Counted from the first letter of the stretch, positions 16,073 through 26,604 are shown. The stretch: DNA of 64,000 bases from an uncultured Ruminococcus sp. (GCA_902767845.1 CACXIV010000012.1:20901-84900), one strand, 5' to 3'. Notes: generated by a model not told the origin, from the letters alone. Numbers and translations are program-made.

Positions 16073-17860
16073 ATGGACAATAATTTTGATAACAGCTTTT
16101 CAAACGAGCCGCGGCGCCCGTTTACCGAGAAGCCCGAGCAGCCGCAGGCGCAGAATCCTGCCTTCGGCTTCAATCCCGAAAAGCCGCTGATGCAGCAGCC
16201 CGAGCCTCAGCCCGGTCAGAGCTTTACTCAGCCGCCGCAGTCTCCGGTTTATCCCGGCGCGTTCGGCAGTGAGCCTAAGCCGCCTTTTAATACTCAGGGC
16301 AGCAACGATTACTCTCACCCCTCGTATTACAGCAGCTATAACGCAAACCGCGATCAGGGGTATGAAAACGCGTTCAGGCAGTATAACGGTCAGCCGGTAC
16401 AGCCTCCCGTACAGCCGCCCGTGCAGCCTCCCGTGCAGCCCCCTGTGCAGCCGCAGTTTCAGCACCCTGCGCAGCCTGCGTATGTGACTCCGCTGCAGGC
16501 TCAGGCTCCTCCGCGACCCGCTCAGCAGAGCGCGCCCGAGAATCCGTACGAATACCGGCGCCCGGAGCCCGCTCCCGAACAGCAGGGATATTACCTGCAG
16601 CCGGCAGAGAAAAAGCCAAAGGGCAACAAGGCGCTTATCGCGATAATCATTGTGCTCGCGGTATTGCTGGCGGCGAGCTTCACAGGTATTTTGATCTACG
16701 CTATTTCAAACGGAGGAAGCGGAAACAACACGGTTGACCCTCGCGGAAACGGCAACAGCAACAGCTTCGCGGTCCCGGACTTCACCATGCCTCAGGATCA
16801 GCCCGCTACCGAGGCTCCCGTATTCGACCAAAGCGATTACAGCGATAAGGTTCAGAAGGACTACAAGGGGCTTGAGCTCGAGCAAAAGCCTGCCGACGCC
16901 GCGACGAACAAATCCTACGGCGCGGAGTATTCCTTCCAAAAGACCTCTCCCGCGGTAGTCGGAATAAAGTGCTTTTCCGATAATGATAAAACACTAAAGT
17001 CGTCAGAGGGCAGCGGAATGATAATCTCCGAGGACGGCTACGCCATCACCAACGCCCACGTTATCCTCAACAGCAAAACAGCGTCGCTTATATCGGTATA
17101 CACCGCGGACGGCAAGGAGTTCAACGCCGGCGTAGTAGGCTTTGACCCCAGGACCGATATCGCGCTTTTGAAGCTCGACGACGCAAAGGGTCTTCCCTTC
17201 GTTCGTTTCGGTGATTCCGACAAGCTCGAGCAGGGCGAGGACATTCTCATAGTCGGCAATCCCGGCGGCATGGAGTTCCAAAACTCAATGACAAAGGGCA
17301 TCGTTTCGGCGCTGGAGCGGGACGCGTCCAAAAAGAGCCTCGCTAAGTATATCCAGACAGACGCCGCGATCAATCCCGGCAATTCCGGCGGTCCCGCGGT
17401 GAATATGTACGGTCAGGTGATCGGTATGGCGACCTCAAAGATCGTCAACGAAAGCTACGAGGGCATGGGCTTTTGTATCCCCTCGGCGACAATAAAGACC
17501 ATCACCGACAGCCTTATGAAGAACGGCTATGTTGAAAACCGCGTTAAGATCGGCATAACCGGTACGGCGCTTACCTCGGCGGAAGCGGCTCAGATCGGCG
17601 TTCCCGGCGGTATCGAGGTGTATGAGGTAGATCCCGAGGGTCCCTGCGGCAAGTCCGGAATACAGGAGGGCGATATCCTTTACGAGGCTGACGGTCAGAC
17701 GATCACCTCCTTCGCGGATATTTACAACGTACTTGAGAAGCACAAGGACGGCGACAAGATAAAAATCAAGTATTATCACTATGAGCAGGGCTCAAACGGT
17801 TTCAGCGGAGAGTACACCCAAAAGGAAGCCGAGATCGTTCTCGCTGCCGATAAGGGATAA
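16073..17860 (+). CDS. htrA: HtrA/DegP-type membrane-anchored serine protease with PDZ domain
   Basis: A 595-residue envelope quality-control protease. Residues 1-180 are a Pro/Gln-rich cytoplasmic region with perfect PPVQ repeats. One membrane helix follows (about 187-213), then a trypsin-like domain with His329 (ITNAHVI), Asp362 (DIALLKL) and Ser438 (NPGNSGGPAV), and a C-terminal PDZ domain (GIEVYEVDPEGPCGKSGIQEGD). AAGGTG before the ATG at 16073 fixes the start. murA, walJ and rlmH follow on the same strand; Bacillus also keeps an HtrA gene beside walJ and rlmH. Confidence 0.93.
   Translation: MDNNFDNSFSNEPRRPFTEKPEQPQAQNPAFGFNPEKPLMQQPEPQPGQSFTQPPQSPVYPGAFGSEPKPPFNTQGSNDYSHPSYYSSYNANRDQGYENAFRQYNGQPVQPPVQPPVQPPVQPPVQPQFQHPAQPAYVTPLQAQAPPRPAQQSAPENPYEYRRPEPAPEQQGYYLQPAEKKPKGNKALIAIIIVLAVLLAASFTGILIYAISNGGSGNNTVDPRGNGNSNSFAVPDFTMPQDQPATEAPVFDQSDYSDKVQKDYKGLELEQKPADAATNKSYGAEYSFQKTSPAVVGIKCFSDNDKTLKSSEGSGMIISEDGYAITNAHVILNSKTASLISVYTADGKEFNAGVVGFDPRTDIALLKLDDAKGLPFVRFGDSDKLEQGEDILIVGNPGGMEFQNSMTKGIVSALERDASKKSLAKYIQTDAAINPGNSGGPAVNMYGQVIGMATSKIVNESYEGMGFCIPSATIKTITDSLMKNGYVENRVKIGITGTALTSAEAAQIGVPGGIEVYEVDPEGPCGKSGIQEGDILYEADGQTITSFADIYNVLEKHKDGDKIKIKYYHYEQGSNGFSGEYTQKEAEIVLAADKG
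16393..16452 (+). repeat. 12-bp tandem repeats encoding PPVQ in htrA
   Basis: Five in-frame copies of CAGCC(T/G/C)CCCGT-like units encode QPPVQPPVQPPVQPPVQP in the cytoplasmic region. The low-complexity repeats may change in number without frameshift, since the unit is 12 bp. Confidence 0.8.
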
Positions 17861-17930
17861 GGAATTTGGTGAAAACATCAAAAATATTTTCCATATAAGG
17901 AATATAATTGATGATAATAGCGTAAAATTA

Positions 17931-17961
17931 CGGCGGAGCGCAGGCGCGTTCCGCCGATTTT
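17931..17961 (+). terminator. Probable terminator of htrA
   Basis: CGGCGGA pairs with TCCGCCG, with an inner GCGC/GCGC pairing, followed by ATTTTAT. The T-run is short. Confidence 0.55.
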
Positions 17962-18140
17962 ATGAATAATTTGTTACATATCGAATATTTCTCGAACGGA
18001 AAAATAATTGGTTTTTTATTTCTTTTGTAGAATTTCACGCAAAGCGTAACATCCATTGTTAATATTAAAAAAGAAAGTGACATTTCCTTAATAATTTGAG
18101 TACAAGTTTGCCAAAAATCGGTTACAATTTTAATATTGCG

Positions 18141-18169
18141 TTGACTTTACTACAATTTTGTAGTATCAT
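18141..18169 (+). promoter_or_regulatory. murA promoter with palindrome in the spacer
   Basis: -35 TTGACT, 17-bp spacer, -10 TATCAT. ACTACAA-TT-TTGTAGT (18149-18164) fills the spacer and overlaps the -10, an arrangement typical of a repressor operator. Confidence 0.7.
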
Positions 18170-18354
18170 TTTCTACAAGAGAATTGTGGCGTAACGTACA
18201 TGTAACCGCAACTCGCGGTTGGCTTTAATAAAAATGTAACATATTTTGTGGTTTTGGCGGAATAATAACACGGTCAACCACAACAGGTAGTGTGTTACTT
18301 GACTTATATTTTGTTGTTGCAAAAATCCATCACCAGTGTTAGGAGTGTCAACAA
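18170..18354 (+). promoter_or_regulatory. Long structured murA leader
   Basis: About 180 nt between promoter and start codon without a gene. Nested inverted repeats are visible: AACCGC/GCGGTT near 18205-18220; GTAACA (18236-18241) with TGTTAC (18293-18298); and inside that, TTGTGGTT (18246-18253) with AACCACAA (18276-18283). No known riboswitch is recognised. The AT-rich stretch from 17960 to 18140 before the promoter contains nothing else I can name. Confidence 0.5.
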
Positions 18355-19653
18355 TTGGAAAAATTTGTTGTTACAGGCGGTAAACCGCTTTTTGGTGAGG
18401 TAAATATCAGCGGCGCCAAAAACGCTGCCGTTGCTATTATCCCCGCCGTTATTTTATGCGATGAACCCTGCCAGATCGAGAATATCCCGAATATCAGCGA
18501 CGTAGCCCTTATCAGCAGGATCCTCCAGCAGATGGGCGCCAAGGTGAGAAGGATCAATAAAAGCACGCTTTATATCGACCCCACTCACATCCAGACAAGC
18601 GTCGCCACCACGGATCTTGTAAGGGGCATGAGAGCTTCTTACTACCTGCTCGGCGCTCTGCTCGGCAGATACGGCAAGGCTAAGGTCGCCCTCCCCGGAG
18701 GCTGCAACTTCGGCGTTCGCCCCATCGACCAGCACCTCAAGGGCTTTGAGGCTCTCGGCGCGGAGACAAGGCTTGTCGACGGCGCTATCATCGAGGCCAA
18801 GTGCGACGAAGAGGGTCTTGTCGGAACCCATATCTATCTCGACGTTGTTTCGGTAGGCGCGACAATGAACATCATGCTCGCTGCCAGCCGCGCAAAGGGA
18901 CTCACGGTTATTGAAAACGCCGCAAGAGAGCCCCATATCGTTGACCTCGCCAACTTCCTCAACTCCATGGGAGCTGACGTCAGAGGCGCGGGTACAGACG
19001 TTATCAAGGTAAGAGGCGTGTCGTATATGCACGGTATCTCTTACTCTATCATTCCCGACCAGATCGAGGCGGGAACATATATGTGCGCCGCAGCCGCCAC
19101 ACGCGGCCGCGTGACCATCAAAAATATCACTCCCAAGCACCTTGAGTCGATCTCCGCCAAGTTCCGCGAGATGGGCGTAAAGATCACCGAGTATGACGAG
19201 GCGCTCACTATCGACGCCACCGTCAAGCCGCTCAAGCGCTGCAATATCAAGACAATGCCTCACCCGGGATTCCCCACCGACTGCCAGCCGCAGTTTACCG
19301 CTCTGCTCATGAGCGTTCCCGGCACGAGCATCGTTAACGAGAACGTCTGGGACAACCGCTATCAGTATATCAGCGAGCTCATCAGAATGGGCGCGCATAT
19401 CTCGGTCGAGGGCAGACTCGCCATCATCGAGGGCGGCACGCCGCTCACAGCGGCTCCCGTCAAGGCGACCGACCTTCGCGCCGGCGCGGCCATGATCATC
19501 GCCGCTCTTGAGATCAACGGCACCACCGAGATCTCGAGCATCCAGTTCATCGAGCGCGGATATGAGGACGTTGTTGAAAAGTTCAAGGCTCTCGGCGCCG
19601 ATATCAAGAAGGTATACTACACCGGCGACAACGAGGAAGAGCTCAGGGCGTAA
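18355..19653 (+). CDS. murA: UDP-N-acetylglucosamine 1-carboxyvinyltransferase
   Basis: First committed step of peptidoglycan synthesis: transfers enolpyruvate from PEP to UDP-GlcNAc in the cytoplasm. The 432 residues include the substrate-binding Lys-Asn in ISGAKNAA (residues 19-26), the RASYYLLGALL helix, catalytic Cys117 in LPGGCNFGVRP (the fosfomycin target), and FPTDCQPQFTALL. It starts at a TTG with AGGAG nine bases upstream, the conserved N-terminus beginning right there. A perfect 12-bp terminator follows. Confidence 0.97.
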   Translation: MEKFVVTGGKPLFGEVNISGAKNAAVAIIPAVILCDEPCQIENIPNISDVALISRILQQMGAKVRRINKSTLYIDPTHIQTSVATTDLVRGMRASYYLLGALLGRYGKAKVALPGGCNFGVRPIDQHLKGFEALGAETRLVDGAIIEAKCDEEGLVGTHIYLDVVSVGATMNIMLAASRAKGLTVIENAAREPHIVDLANFLNSMGADVRGAGTDVIKVRGVSYMHGISYSIIPDQIEAGTYMCAAAATRGRVTIKNITPKHLESISAKFREMGVKITEYDEALTIDATVKPLKRCNIKTMPHPGFPTDCQPQFTALLMSVPGTSIVNENVWDNRYQYISELIRMGAHISVEGRLAIIEGGTPLTAAPVKATDLRAGAAMIIAALEINGTTEISSIQFIERGYEDVVEKFKALGADIKKVYYTGDNEEELRA

Positions 19654-19666
19654 ATTTTAGAGTTAT

Positions 19667-19704
19667 GAGTTGAAAGTCAAGACCTGACTTTCAACTCTTT
19701 TTTT
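19667..19704 (+). terminator. Intrinsic terminator of murA
   Basis: GAGTTGAAAGTC pairs perfectly with GACTTTCAACTC, followed by seven T. Confidence 0.93.
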
Positions 19705-19775
19705 GCGTATATATTGTAAAAAAAGCTTTTGTGTGCTATTATCATTAATATTACTGCGTTAGGGGTAGAAAAAAT

Positions 19776-20564
19776 ATGGCAAAGGTAGTTCCGCTTTTCA
19801 GCGGCAGCAAGGGCAATTGTTATTACATAGGCTCGGGCGGCGAGGGAATAATCGTCGACGCGGGCAGGTCGTGCAAACAGATCGAGCAGGCGCTCGCGCT
19901 CAACTCGGTGGATATCGGCACCGTGCGCGCGTTGTTTATCACCCATGAGCATATCGACCACTGCAGCGCGGTAAGGGTGCTTTCCAAAAAATACGGGCTC
20001 CCGGTCTACGCGAGCAAGGGCACCATGGACGCGCTTATTTACAGCGGCAAGGTCGAAAGCGGCACAAAGCTGTATATCATTGAGCGCGACGCGGTGGTCG
20101 GAGATATCCTCGTAAACCGGATCAACACCCCTCACGACGCCGCCGAAAGCTGCTGTTACCGCGTGACCTCGCCCGACGGAAAGTCCGCGCTGATCGCCAC
20201 CGATATGGGCGTAATGACAGAGGGCGTCCGCAAGGCCGCCGCCAAGAGCGACTTTGTCGTGCTCGAGTCGAACCACGATATCGAAATGCTCAAAACCGGA
20301 CCGTATCCCTATCCGCTAAAGCGCAGGATCCTGTCAGACAGAGGACATCTTTCAAACGAGGCATGCGCCTCCGAGCTCGCCGAGCTTGTTAAGGGAGGAA
20401 CGCTGCGCCTAATGCTCGGTCATCTCAGCGAGCAGAACAATACCCCGGAGATCGCTCTGCGCACGGCTGTCGCCGAGCTTGAGCGCGCGGGCATGAAATT
20501 CAAAAGCGATTACACGCTCGACGTCGCGCCGGGCGATGCCGCGGTAAAGAGCGTGATTTTTTAA
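19776..20564 (+). CDS. walJ: Metallo-beta-lactamase-fold hydrolase, WalJ/YycJ family
   Basis: A 262-residue metallo-hydrolase. The metal-binding motif THEHIDHCSAV is at residues 66-76, with FSGSKGNCYYIGSG at the start, a histidine in NTPHDAAE, an Asp in IATDMGVM, and the C-terminal LGHLSEQNNTPEIA. These match WalJ (YycJ), proposed to act on nucleic acid and to connect cell division with replication; the exact substrate is unsettled. It overlaps rlmH by one base (TAATG), so the two are translationally coupled, as in the yycJ-rlmH neighbourhood of Bacillus, although walRK are not here. Confidence 0.88.
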   Translation: MAKVVPLFSGSKGNCYYIGSGGEGIIVDAGRSCKQIEQALALNSVDIGTVRALFITHEHIDHCSAVRVLSKKYGLPVYASKGTMDALIYSGKVESGTKLYIIERDAVVGDILVNRINTPHDAAESCCYRVTSPDGKSALIATDMGVMTEGVRKAAAKSDFVVLESNHDIEMLKTGPYPYPLKRRILSDRGHLSNEACASELAELVKGGTLRLMLGHLSEQNNTPEIALRTAVAELERAGMKFKSDYTLDVAPGDAAVKSVIF

Positions 20565-21049
20565 TGTTAAAGGTCAACATAATCTGTATCGGAAAAATAA
20601 AGGAAAAATACTTTACGGACGCGGTCGGCGAGTATTCAAAGCGGCTTTCCGCGTTTTGCAGGTTCAGCATAATCGAGCTCGCGGAGGAGCGCGTCAGGAG
20701 CAACGATCCGAACGCCGCGCAGATCGCCGAGGTGCTTGACGCCGAGGGCAGGCGGATAATCAGGATGATCGGAGCCTCGGACTATGTCGCGGCGATGTGT
20801 ATCGAGGGCAAAATGCTCTCCAGCGAGGAGCTGTCCTCAACGCTTGACAAAATTGCGCTCGGCGGAAAAAGCACGGTCGATTTCATCATCGGCGGCAGCT
20901 ACGGGCTGAGCGACGAGGTGAAGAACCGCGCCGACCTGCGCCTGTCCATGAGCAGAATGACCTTTCCTCACCAGATGGCGAGGGTCGTTTTGAGCGAACA
21001 GATCTACCGCGCGTTTGAGATCTCAACTAACGGAAAATACCATAAATGA
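20564..21049 (+). CDS. rlmH: 23S rRNA (pseudouridine1915-N3)-methyltransferase
   Basis: A SPOUT-class methyltransferase that modifies pseudouridine 1915 in helix 69 of 23S rRNA. The 161 residues match the family: MLKVNIICIGKIKEKYFTDA, a SAM-binding knot containing FIIGGSYGLSDEV, and the end FPHQMARVVLSEQIYRAF followed by GKYHK. Its ATG overlaps the walJ stop codon. Confidence 0.96.
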   Translation: MLKVNIICIGKIKEKYFTDAVGEYSKRLSAFCRFSIIELAEERVRSNDPNAAQIAEVLDAEGRRIIRMIGASDYVAAMCIEGKMLSSEELSSTLDKIALGGKSTVDFIIGGSYGLSDEVKNRADLRLSMSRMTFPHQMARVVLSEQIYRAFEISTNGKYHK

Positions 21050-21175
21050 GTTTGCGGGTGGGCAGCTCCGCGCTGAGTTTGAATTGAGAGAGCCGCGTTA
21101 AGACTATGAAAAATACTTGCAAGTCGAGACGCCGACCTTAGAATATGAACCGACTTATGGAACGGACTGAAAAAA

Positions 21176-22915
21176 ATGGCTTTAGACGGAATTTTTTTAC
21201 GGCATATCAAAAATGAAATAGAAAAAGAAGCGCTCGGAGCGAGGGTCAACCAAATTTACCAGCCCAACCGCGACGAGCTTGTTGTTGTGCTCAGAACCTA
21301 CGGCGGAAGCAAAAAGCTGCTGCTTTCGGCGCGCGCCAATTCGCCGAGGGTGAATTTCTGCGGCAACACCCCCGAGAACCCGGCTCAGCCGCCCATGTTC
21401 TGCATGCTTATGCGCAAGCGGCTCGGAGGCGGCAAGCTCGTCGGAGTCCGCCAGCTCCGCTGCGACAGGGTGCTGTTTCTCGATTTTGACTGCGTGAACG
21501 AGCTCGGCGACCTCGTCGGACTTACCATCGTCTGCGAGATCATGGGCATGTACAGCAACATCATCCTCTTGAACCGCGACACGGGAGTTATTGTCGACGC
21601 GCTAAAAAGAGTCGATCTCACGGTCAGCAGCCGCAGGTTCGTCCTGCCAAATATCAAGTACGAGCTGCCCGATCCCCAGGACAAGCTGGATATTCTCGAG
21701 TCAACTCCCGAGCAGATAGCCGGCAGGATCAAAAGCCTGCCTGCCGAAATGCCGCTGAACAAGGCGGTTTTATCTTCGGTTCAGGGCGTGTCGCCGATAA
21801 TCTGCCGCGAGCTCGAGTACCGCGTGCTCGAGGGCGCGACTAACCGACTTGACGGCGTGCTGTATGACAGGCTCGTAAAGGAGCTCGGCGAGCTGAAAAC
21901 AGTTACCGAAAATTGCCTCGGCAAGCCGTGGATAGTCTATCGCGAGGACAACAAGCCGATGGATATTTCTTTTATAGAAATAAAGCAGTACGGTTCCTTT
22001 TTGCGCGCCGAGCAAAAGGAGAGCTTCAACCTCGCCGCAGACAGCTTTTACGACGAACGCGACGCGCGCGACAGAATGAGGGTAAAGACCCTGAGCCTGA
22101 ACAAGCTCCTCGTCAACCTTCGCGACCGAACCGCGCGCAAGCTGCAAAAGCAGCAGACCGAGCTTTCGCGCTGCGCCGACCGCGAGCAGCTTAGGATACG
22201 CGGCGATCTTTTGCAGGCGAACCTGTACCGGATCGAACGCGGAGCGGAGTATATCGACGTGGAAAATTACTACGATCCCGACGGCAAAACGCTGAGGATA
22301 AAGCTCAATCCTGCTGTTTCTCCCGCGGCAAACGCGCAGAAATACTACAAGGAATACCAAAAGGAAAAGAACGCCGAGAGATTTCTCGCCGAGCAGATCC
22401 AAAAGGGCGAAACGGAGCTCGAGTACCTCGAGTCAGTCATCGACGAGGTCGGCAGGGCGCAGACAGAGCGCGAGCTTTCTCAAATCAGAGAGGAGCTCGA
22501 GCAGCAGGGGTATCTGAGGAAGCAGAACGGCAAGCGCCAAAAGCAGGTATCGCTGCCGTTTTTGGAGTTCGAGTCCTCCGACGGCTTCAAAATACTGGTC
22601 GGCAGGAACAATCTGCAAAACGACAGGCTCACTCTAAAGACCGCCTCAAAGACCGATATGTGGCTCCACACAAAGGATATCCACGGCTCGCATGTGATAA
22701 TCCGCGCCGACGGCAGGGAGATAAGCGATACCGCGATAACCGAGGCGGCTTCGCTGGCGGCGTACCACAGCAAGGCTCGAAACAGCAGCAAGGTTCCCGT
22801 GGACTTTACGCTCGTAAAACATGTTTCAAAGCCCAACGGAGCCAAGCCGGGAATGGTGATCTACGTGAACAACAGGACGGTTTACGTTGAGCCGAGGGAC
22901 AAAGCGGGACAGTAG
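21176..22915 (+). CDS. rqcH: Rqc2 homologue RqcH (NFACT protein, FbpA-like)
   Basis: RqcH rescues stalled 50S subunits by adding alanine tails to the nascent chain, marking it for proteolysis; older annotations call it fibronectin-binding protein. The 579 residues hold the NFACT-N domain (ALDGIFLRHIKNEI, YQPNRDELV), helical coiled-coil middle regions (about 290-450) and the NFACT-R domain (LHTKDIHGSHVII, AAYHSKARNSSKVPVDFT). The ribosome-binding site is weak. It follows rlmH after a 126-bp gap without obvious signals. Confidence 0.92.
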   Translation: MALDGIFLRHIKNEIEKEALGARVNQIYQPNRDELVVVLRTYGGSKKLLLSARANSPRVNFCGNTPENPAQPPMFCMLMRKRLGGGKLVGVRQLRCDRVLFLDFDCVNELGDLVGLTIVCEIMGMYSNIILLNRDTGVIVDALKRVDLTVSSRRFVLPNIKYELPDPQDKLDILESTPEQIAGRIKSLPAEMPLNKAVLSSVQGVSPIICRELEYRVLEGATNRLDGVLYDRLVKELGELKTVTENCLGKPWIVYREDNKPMDISFIEIKQYGSFLRAEQKESFNLAADSFYDERDARDRMRVKTLSLNKLLVNLRDRTARKLQKQQTELSRCADREQLRIRGDLLQANLYRIERGAEYIDVENYYDPDGKTLRIKLNPAVSPAANAQKYYKEYQKEKNAERFLAEQIQKGETELEYLESVIDEVGRAQTERELSQIREELEQQGYLRKQNGKRQKQVSLPFLEFESSDGFKILVGRNNLQNDRLTLKTASKTDMWLHTKDIHGSHVIIRADGREISDTAITEAASLAAYHSKARNSSKVPVDFTLVKHVSKPNGAKPGMVIYVNNRTVYVEPRDKAGQ

Positions 22916-22972
22916 GATCCGGTAAAGTCCGCCTGACCTGCCGGCTAACGGCATTAAACTATGTTAAAACTC

Positions 22973-23001
22973 TTTACAATCAAATCCTTTTGTTGTATAA
23001 T
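22973..23001 (+). promoter_or_regulatory. Sigma-A promoter for ilvB-ilvN-ilvC
   Basis: -35 TTTACA, 17-bp spacer, -10 TATAAT. The leader is only about 60 nt, too short for a T-box. Confidence 0.75.
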
Positions 23002-23066
23002 ATAATTTAACCGTGAACAAGGGAAAACCGCGTTTATCGGAAAAACACAAGGAGGGACAAAACAAC

Positions 23067-24689
23067 ATGATCAGCGGTGCCGAAATTATGGTAAAATGTT
23101 TGGAGGCGGAGGGCGTAGACGTCGTCTTTGGCTATCCCGGCGCTACGATTTGCCCCTTTTATGATAAGATCTACGATTCGGACATCAGACATATCCTCGT
23201 CCGTCAGGAGCAGAACGCCGCTCACATGGCGAGCGGATACTCAAGGTGCAGCGGCAGGCCGGGCGTGTGCGTGGCAACGTCGGGACCGGGCGCCACGAAC
23301 CTGATAACGGGTATCGCCACGGCGTACACCGACTCCATACCCCTTATCGCCATCACCGGACAGGTTCGCAGCGAGCTTTTGGGCAGAGACGTCTTTCAGG
23401 AGGCGGACATTACGGGCGCGTGCGAGCCGTTTGTAAAACACAGCTATATCGTCAAAAAGACAGCCGATCTGCCGAGGGTTTTCAAGGAGGCATTTTACAT
23501 CGCCTCCACGGGCAGAAAGGGTCCCGTCCTCATCGACATCCCCATGGATATCCAGGAGAACGAGATCGAGTCCTTCGAGTACCCCGAAAGCGTGAATATC
23601 ATCGGCTACAAGCCCAACACAAAGGGTCACACCATGCAGGTGAGGCGCGCTGTTGAGGCTATAAGGAACAGCAAGCGACCCGTTATCGTTTCGGGCGGCG
23701 GCGTGCTGCTCTCGGGCGTAAAGCCCAAGTTCAGAAAATTCGCGGAAAAGACCCAGATACCGGTCATCTCCACAATGATGGGCATAGGCGTTATGCCGAG
23801 CGAGCACGAGCTTTACCTCGGAATGCTCGGTACCCACGGTAAGACCGTAGCCAACCGCGCTCTCCATGACGCGGATCTGGTAATAGTCTGCGGCGCGAGG
23901 CTCGGAGACAGAGCCGTGGCGTCTCCTCATCAGATGAGCGAGAACACGCTCGTTATCCATATCGACATCGACCCTGCCGAGATCGGCAAGAACGTCAAGA
24001 CCGAAATACCGATCGTGGGCGATATGAAGAATGTTATGAACATGCTGCTCGATACGATCGGCGATTACGTCGTACCGAATCAGTGGCAGGAGACGGTCAA
24101 GACCTGGAAAAAGGACTTTTTCAGGAATCCGCCGGTGTTCGACGGCTTTGTGGAGCCGAGGACGCTTGTGGCTCACCTCAGCTCAATGCTCCGCTCAAAG
24201 GCTATACTCGTAGCCGACGTCGGACAGAATCAGATATGGTGCGCCAATAATTTCAGGATCCGCGACGGAAGGTTCCTCACCACGGGCGGCATGGGCACCA
24301 TGGGCTACTCCATCCCGGCGGCGGTCGGCGCCAAGTTCGCCAGACCCACCCGCGACGTTGTAGTGGTCTGCGGCGACGGCAGCTTCCAGATGAGCATGAA
24401 CGAGCTCGCGACTATCAAAGGCAACGACCTCGCGATAAAAATAATCATAATGCGCAATCACAGGCTCGGCATGGTGCGCGAGCTTCAGGATAAAAACTAC
24501 AATTGCAGACATTCCGCTACCGTGCTCCAGGGCGATCCCGACTTTTTGAAGATCGCGGAGGCGTACGGCATCGACCACGCCGAGGCAAATTCAAACGAAG
24601 AGGCAGAGTCGATCCTAAAGGGCGTAGTAAAGTCCGACAAGCCGTTTATCCTTGTCTGCAACGTTTATCCCGACACCCCGTCGATATGA
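23067..24689 (+). CDS. ilvB: Acetolactate synthase large (catalytic) subunit
   Basis: ThDP-dependent first shared step of valine, leucine and isoleucine synthesis. The 540 residues include GYPGATICPFYD, the ThDP-activating Glu in VRQEQNAAHMASGYSR, SGPGATNLITGIATAY, and the ThDP/Mg motif VVCGDGSFQMSMNELAT. The start at 23067 is chosen for AAGGAGGG ten bases upstream and for the MISGAEIMVKCL start common in the family; a GTG at 23013 would add 18 unconserved residues. Confidence 0.96.
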   Translation: MISGAEIMVKCLEAEGVDVVFGYPGATICPFYDKIYDSDIRHILVRQEQNAAHMASGYSRCSGRPGVCVATSGPGATNLITGIATAYTDSIPLIAITGQVRSELLGRDVFQEADITGACEPFVKHSYIVKKTADLPRVFKEAFYIASTGRKGPVLIDIPMDIQENEIESFEYPESVNIIGYKPNTKGHTMQVRRAVEAIRNSKRPVIVSGGGVLLSGVKPKFRKFAEKTQIPVISTMMGIGVMPSEHELYLGMLGTHGKTVANRALHDADLVIVCGARLGDRAVASPHQMSENTLVIHIDIDPAEIGKNVKTEIPIVGDMKNVMNMLLDTIGDYVVPNQWQETVKTWKKDFFRNPPVFDGFVEPRTLVAHLSSMLRSKAILVADVGQNQIWCANNFRIRDGRFLTTGGMGTMGYSIPAAVGAKFARPTRDVVVVCGDGSFQMSMNELATIKGNDLAIKIIIMRNHRLGMVRELQDKNYNCRHSATVLQGDPDFLKIAEAYGIDHAEANSNEEAESILKGVVKSDKPFILVCNVYPDTPSI

Positions 24690-24698
24690 GGTGATGCT

Positions 24699-25190
24699 AT
24701 GCAGTACACATTATCAATCCTTGTAGAAAACCAGGCAGGCGTTCTCTCGAAAATATCGGGATTGTTTTCGCGCCGCGGCTTCAATATAGATTCGCTTGCG
24801 GTAGGCGTTACGAACGACCCCGGGGTTTCGAGAATAACAATAGTCGCCAACGGCGACGAATATGTGATCGAGCAGCTTGAAAAGCAGCTCAACAAGGTGA
24901 TCCCCGTCATCAAGGTAAAAAGGCTCAACGACGGCGATTTTATCAGCCGCGAGCTGATACTTATCAAGGTCCACTGCGCCGCCTCAAAGCGCTCGGAGAT
25001 CATCAAAACGGCGGAGATCATGCAGGCAAAGATCGTTGACGTGGCGCAAAGCTGCGTTACCGTAGAGTATTGCGAGACCGCGAGCCGGGTCGAAACGCTG
25101 ATCGACCTGCTCAGACCCTACGGAATCAGGGAGATCGTCAGAACAGGCACAGTCGCCATAGACAAAGGTACGGCGGCGGTATCTGTTTGA
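24699..25190 (+). CDS. ilvN: Acetolactate synthase small (regulatory) subunit
   Basis: Activates IlvB and confers feedback inhibition by valine through an N-terminal ACT domain (YTLSILVENQAGVLSKISGL, residues 3-22, followed by RRGFNIDSLAVG). The C-terminal half (ELILIKVHCAASKRSEI) is the ALS small-subunit domain. The 163-residue length is normal. GAGGTGAT overlapping the end of ilvB places it in the same transcript. Confidence 0.96.
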   Translation: MQYTLSILVENQAGVLSKISGLFSRRGFNIDSLAVGVTNDPGVSRITIVANGDEYVIEQLEKQLNKVIPVIKVKRLNDGDFISRELILIKVHCAASKRSEIIKTAEIMQAKIVDVAQSCVTVEYCETASRVETLIDLLRPYGIREIVRTGTVAIDKGTAAVSV

Positions 25191-25205
25191 CATAGATTTG
25201 AGTAA

Positions 25206-26303
<1,098 letters not shown>

Positions 26304-26317
26304 TTATAATAGAGTAG

Positions 26318-26339
26318 GGGCGGACCTGTGTGTCCGCCC
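26318..26339. repeat. Short palindromic intergenic repeat
   Basis: GGGCGGAC and GTCCGCCC around CTGTGT, preceded by TAGG; same GGGGCGG core as the 11399-11449 element. It could act as a weak terminator after ilvC. Confidence 0.65.
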
Positions 26340-26363
26340 GTATTTATAATAAACAGGTGAAGT

Positions 26364-26579
26364 ATGGAAAATGATCTTTTGCAGCGCATTAACGAGCTCG
26401 CGAAAAAGAAAAAGACCGTCGGTCTGACCGATTCGGAGCTCGCGGAGCAGAAAAAGCTTTATAAGATTTACCTCGGAGAGATCCGTACCCAGTTCGACAG
26501 AACGCTCGACAACGTCAGCGTTGAGAACAAAGACGGTTCGGTGGTTCCGTTTAAAGAGGCGTATAAGAAAAAGAAGTGA
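26364..26579 (+). CDS. DUF896 / YnzC-family small protein
   Basis: A 71-residue protein of the DUF896 (UPF0291, YnzC) family. The N-terminal two-helix hairpin is recognisable: LQRINELAKKKKTVGLTDSE, then LAEQKKLYKIYLGEIR. Members in Bacillus are linked to the SOS-regulated yneA-ynzC operon, but no function is proven and no yneA is present. The product ends with a Lys-rich tail (KEAYKKKK). Its stop codon lies inside the terminator stem. Confidence 0.88.
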   Translation: MENDLLQRINELAKKKKTVGLTDSELAEQKKLYKIYLGEIRTQFDRTLDNVSVENKDGSVVPFKEAYKKKK

Positions 26580-26604
26580 GCATTTTTGGTGCTCACTTCT
26601 TTTT
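26568..26604. terminator. Bidirectional 15-bp terminator
   Basis: A perfect 15-bp stem (26568-26582 with 26590-26604) starts with A5 and ends with T5, so it works in both directions, ending the DUF896 gene and the leftward metal ATPase operon. The stem overlaps the last codons and stop of the DUF896 gene. Confidence 0.92.
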
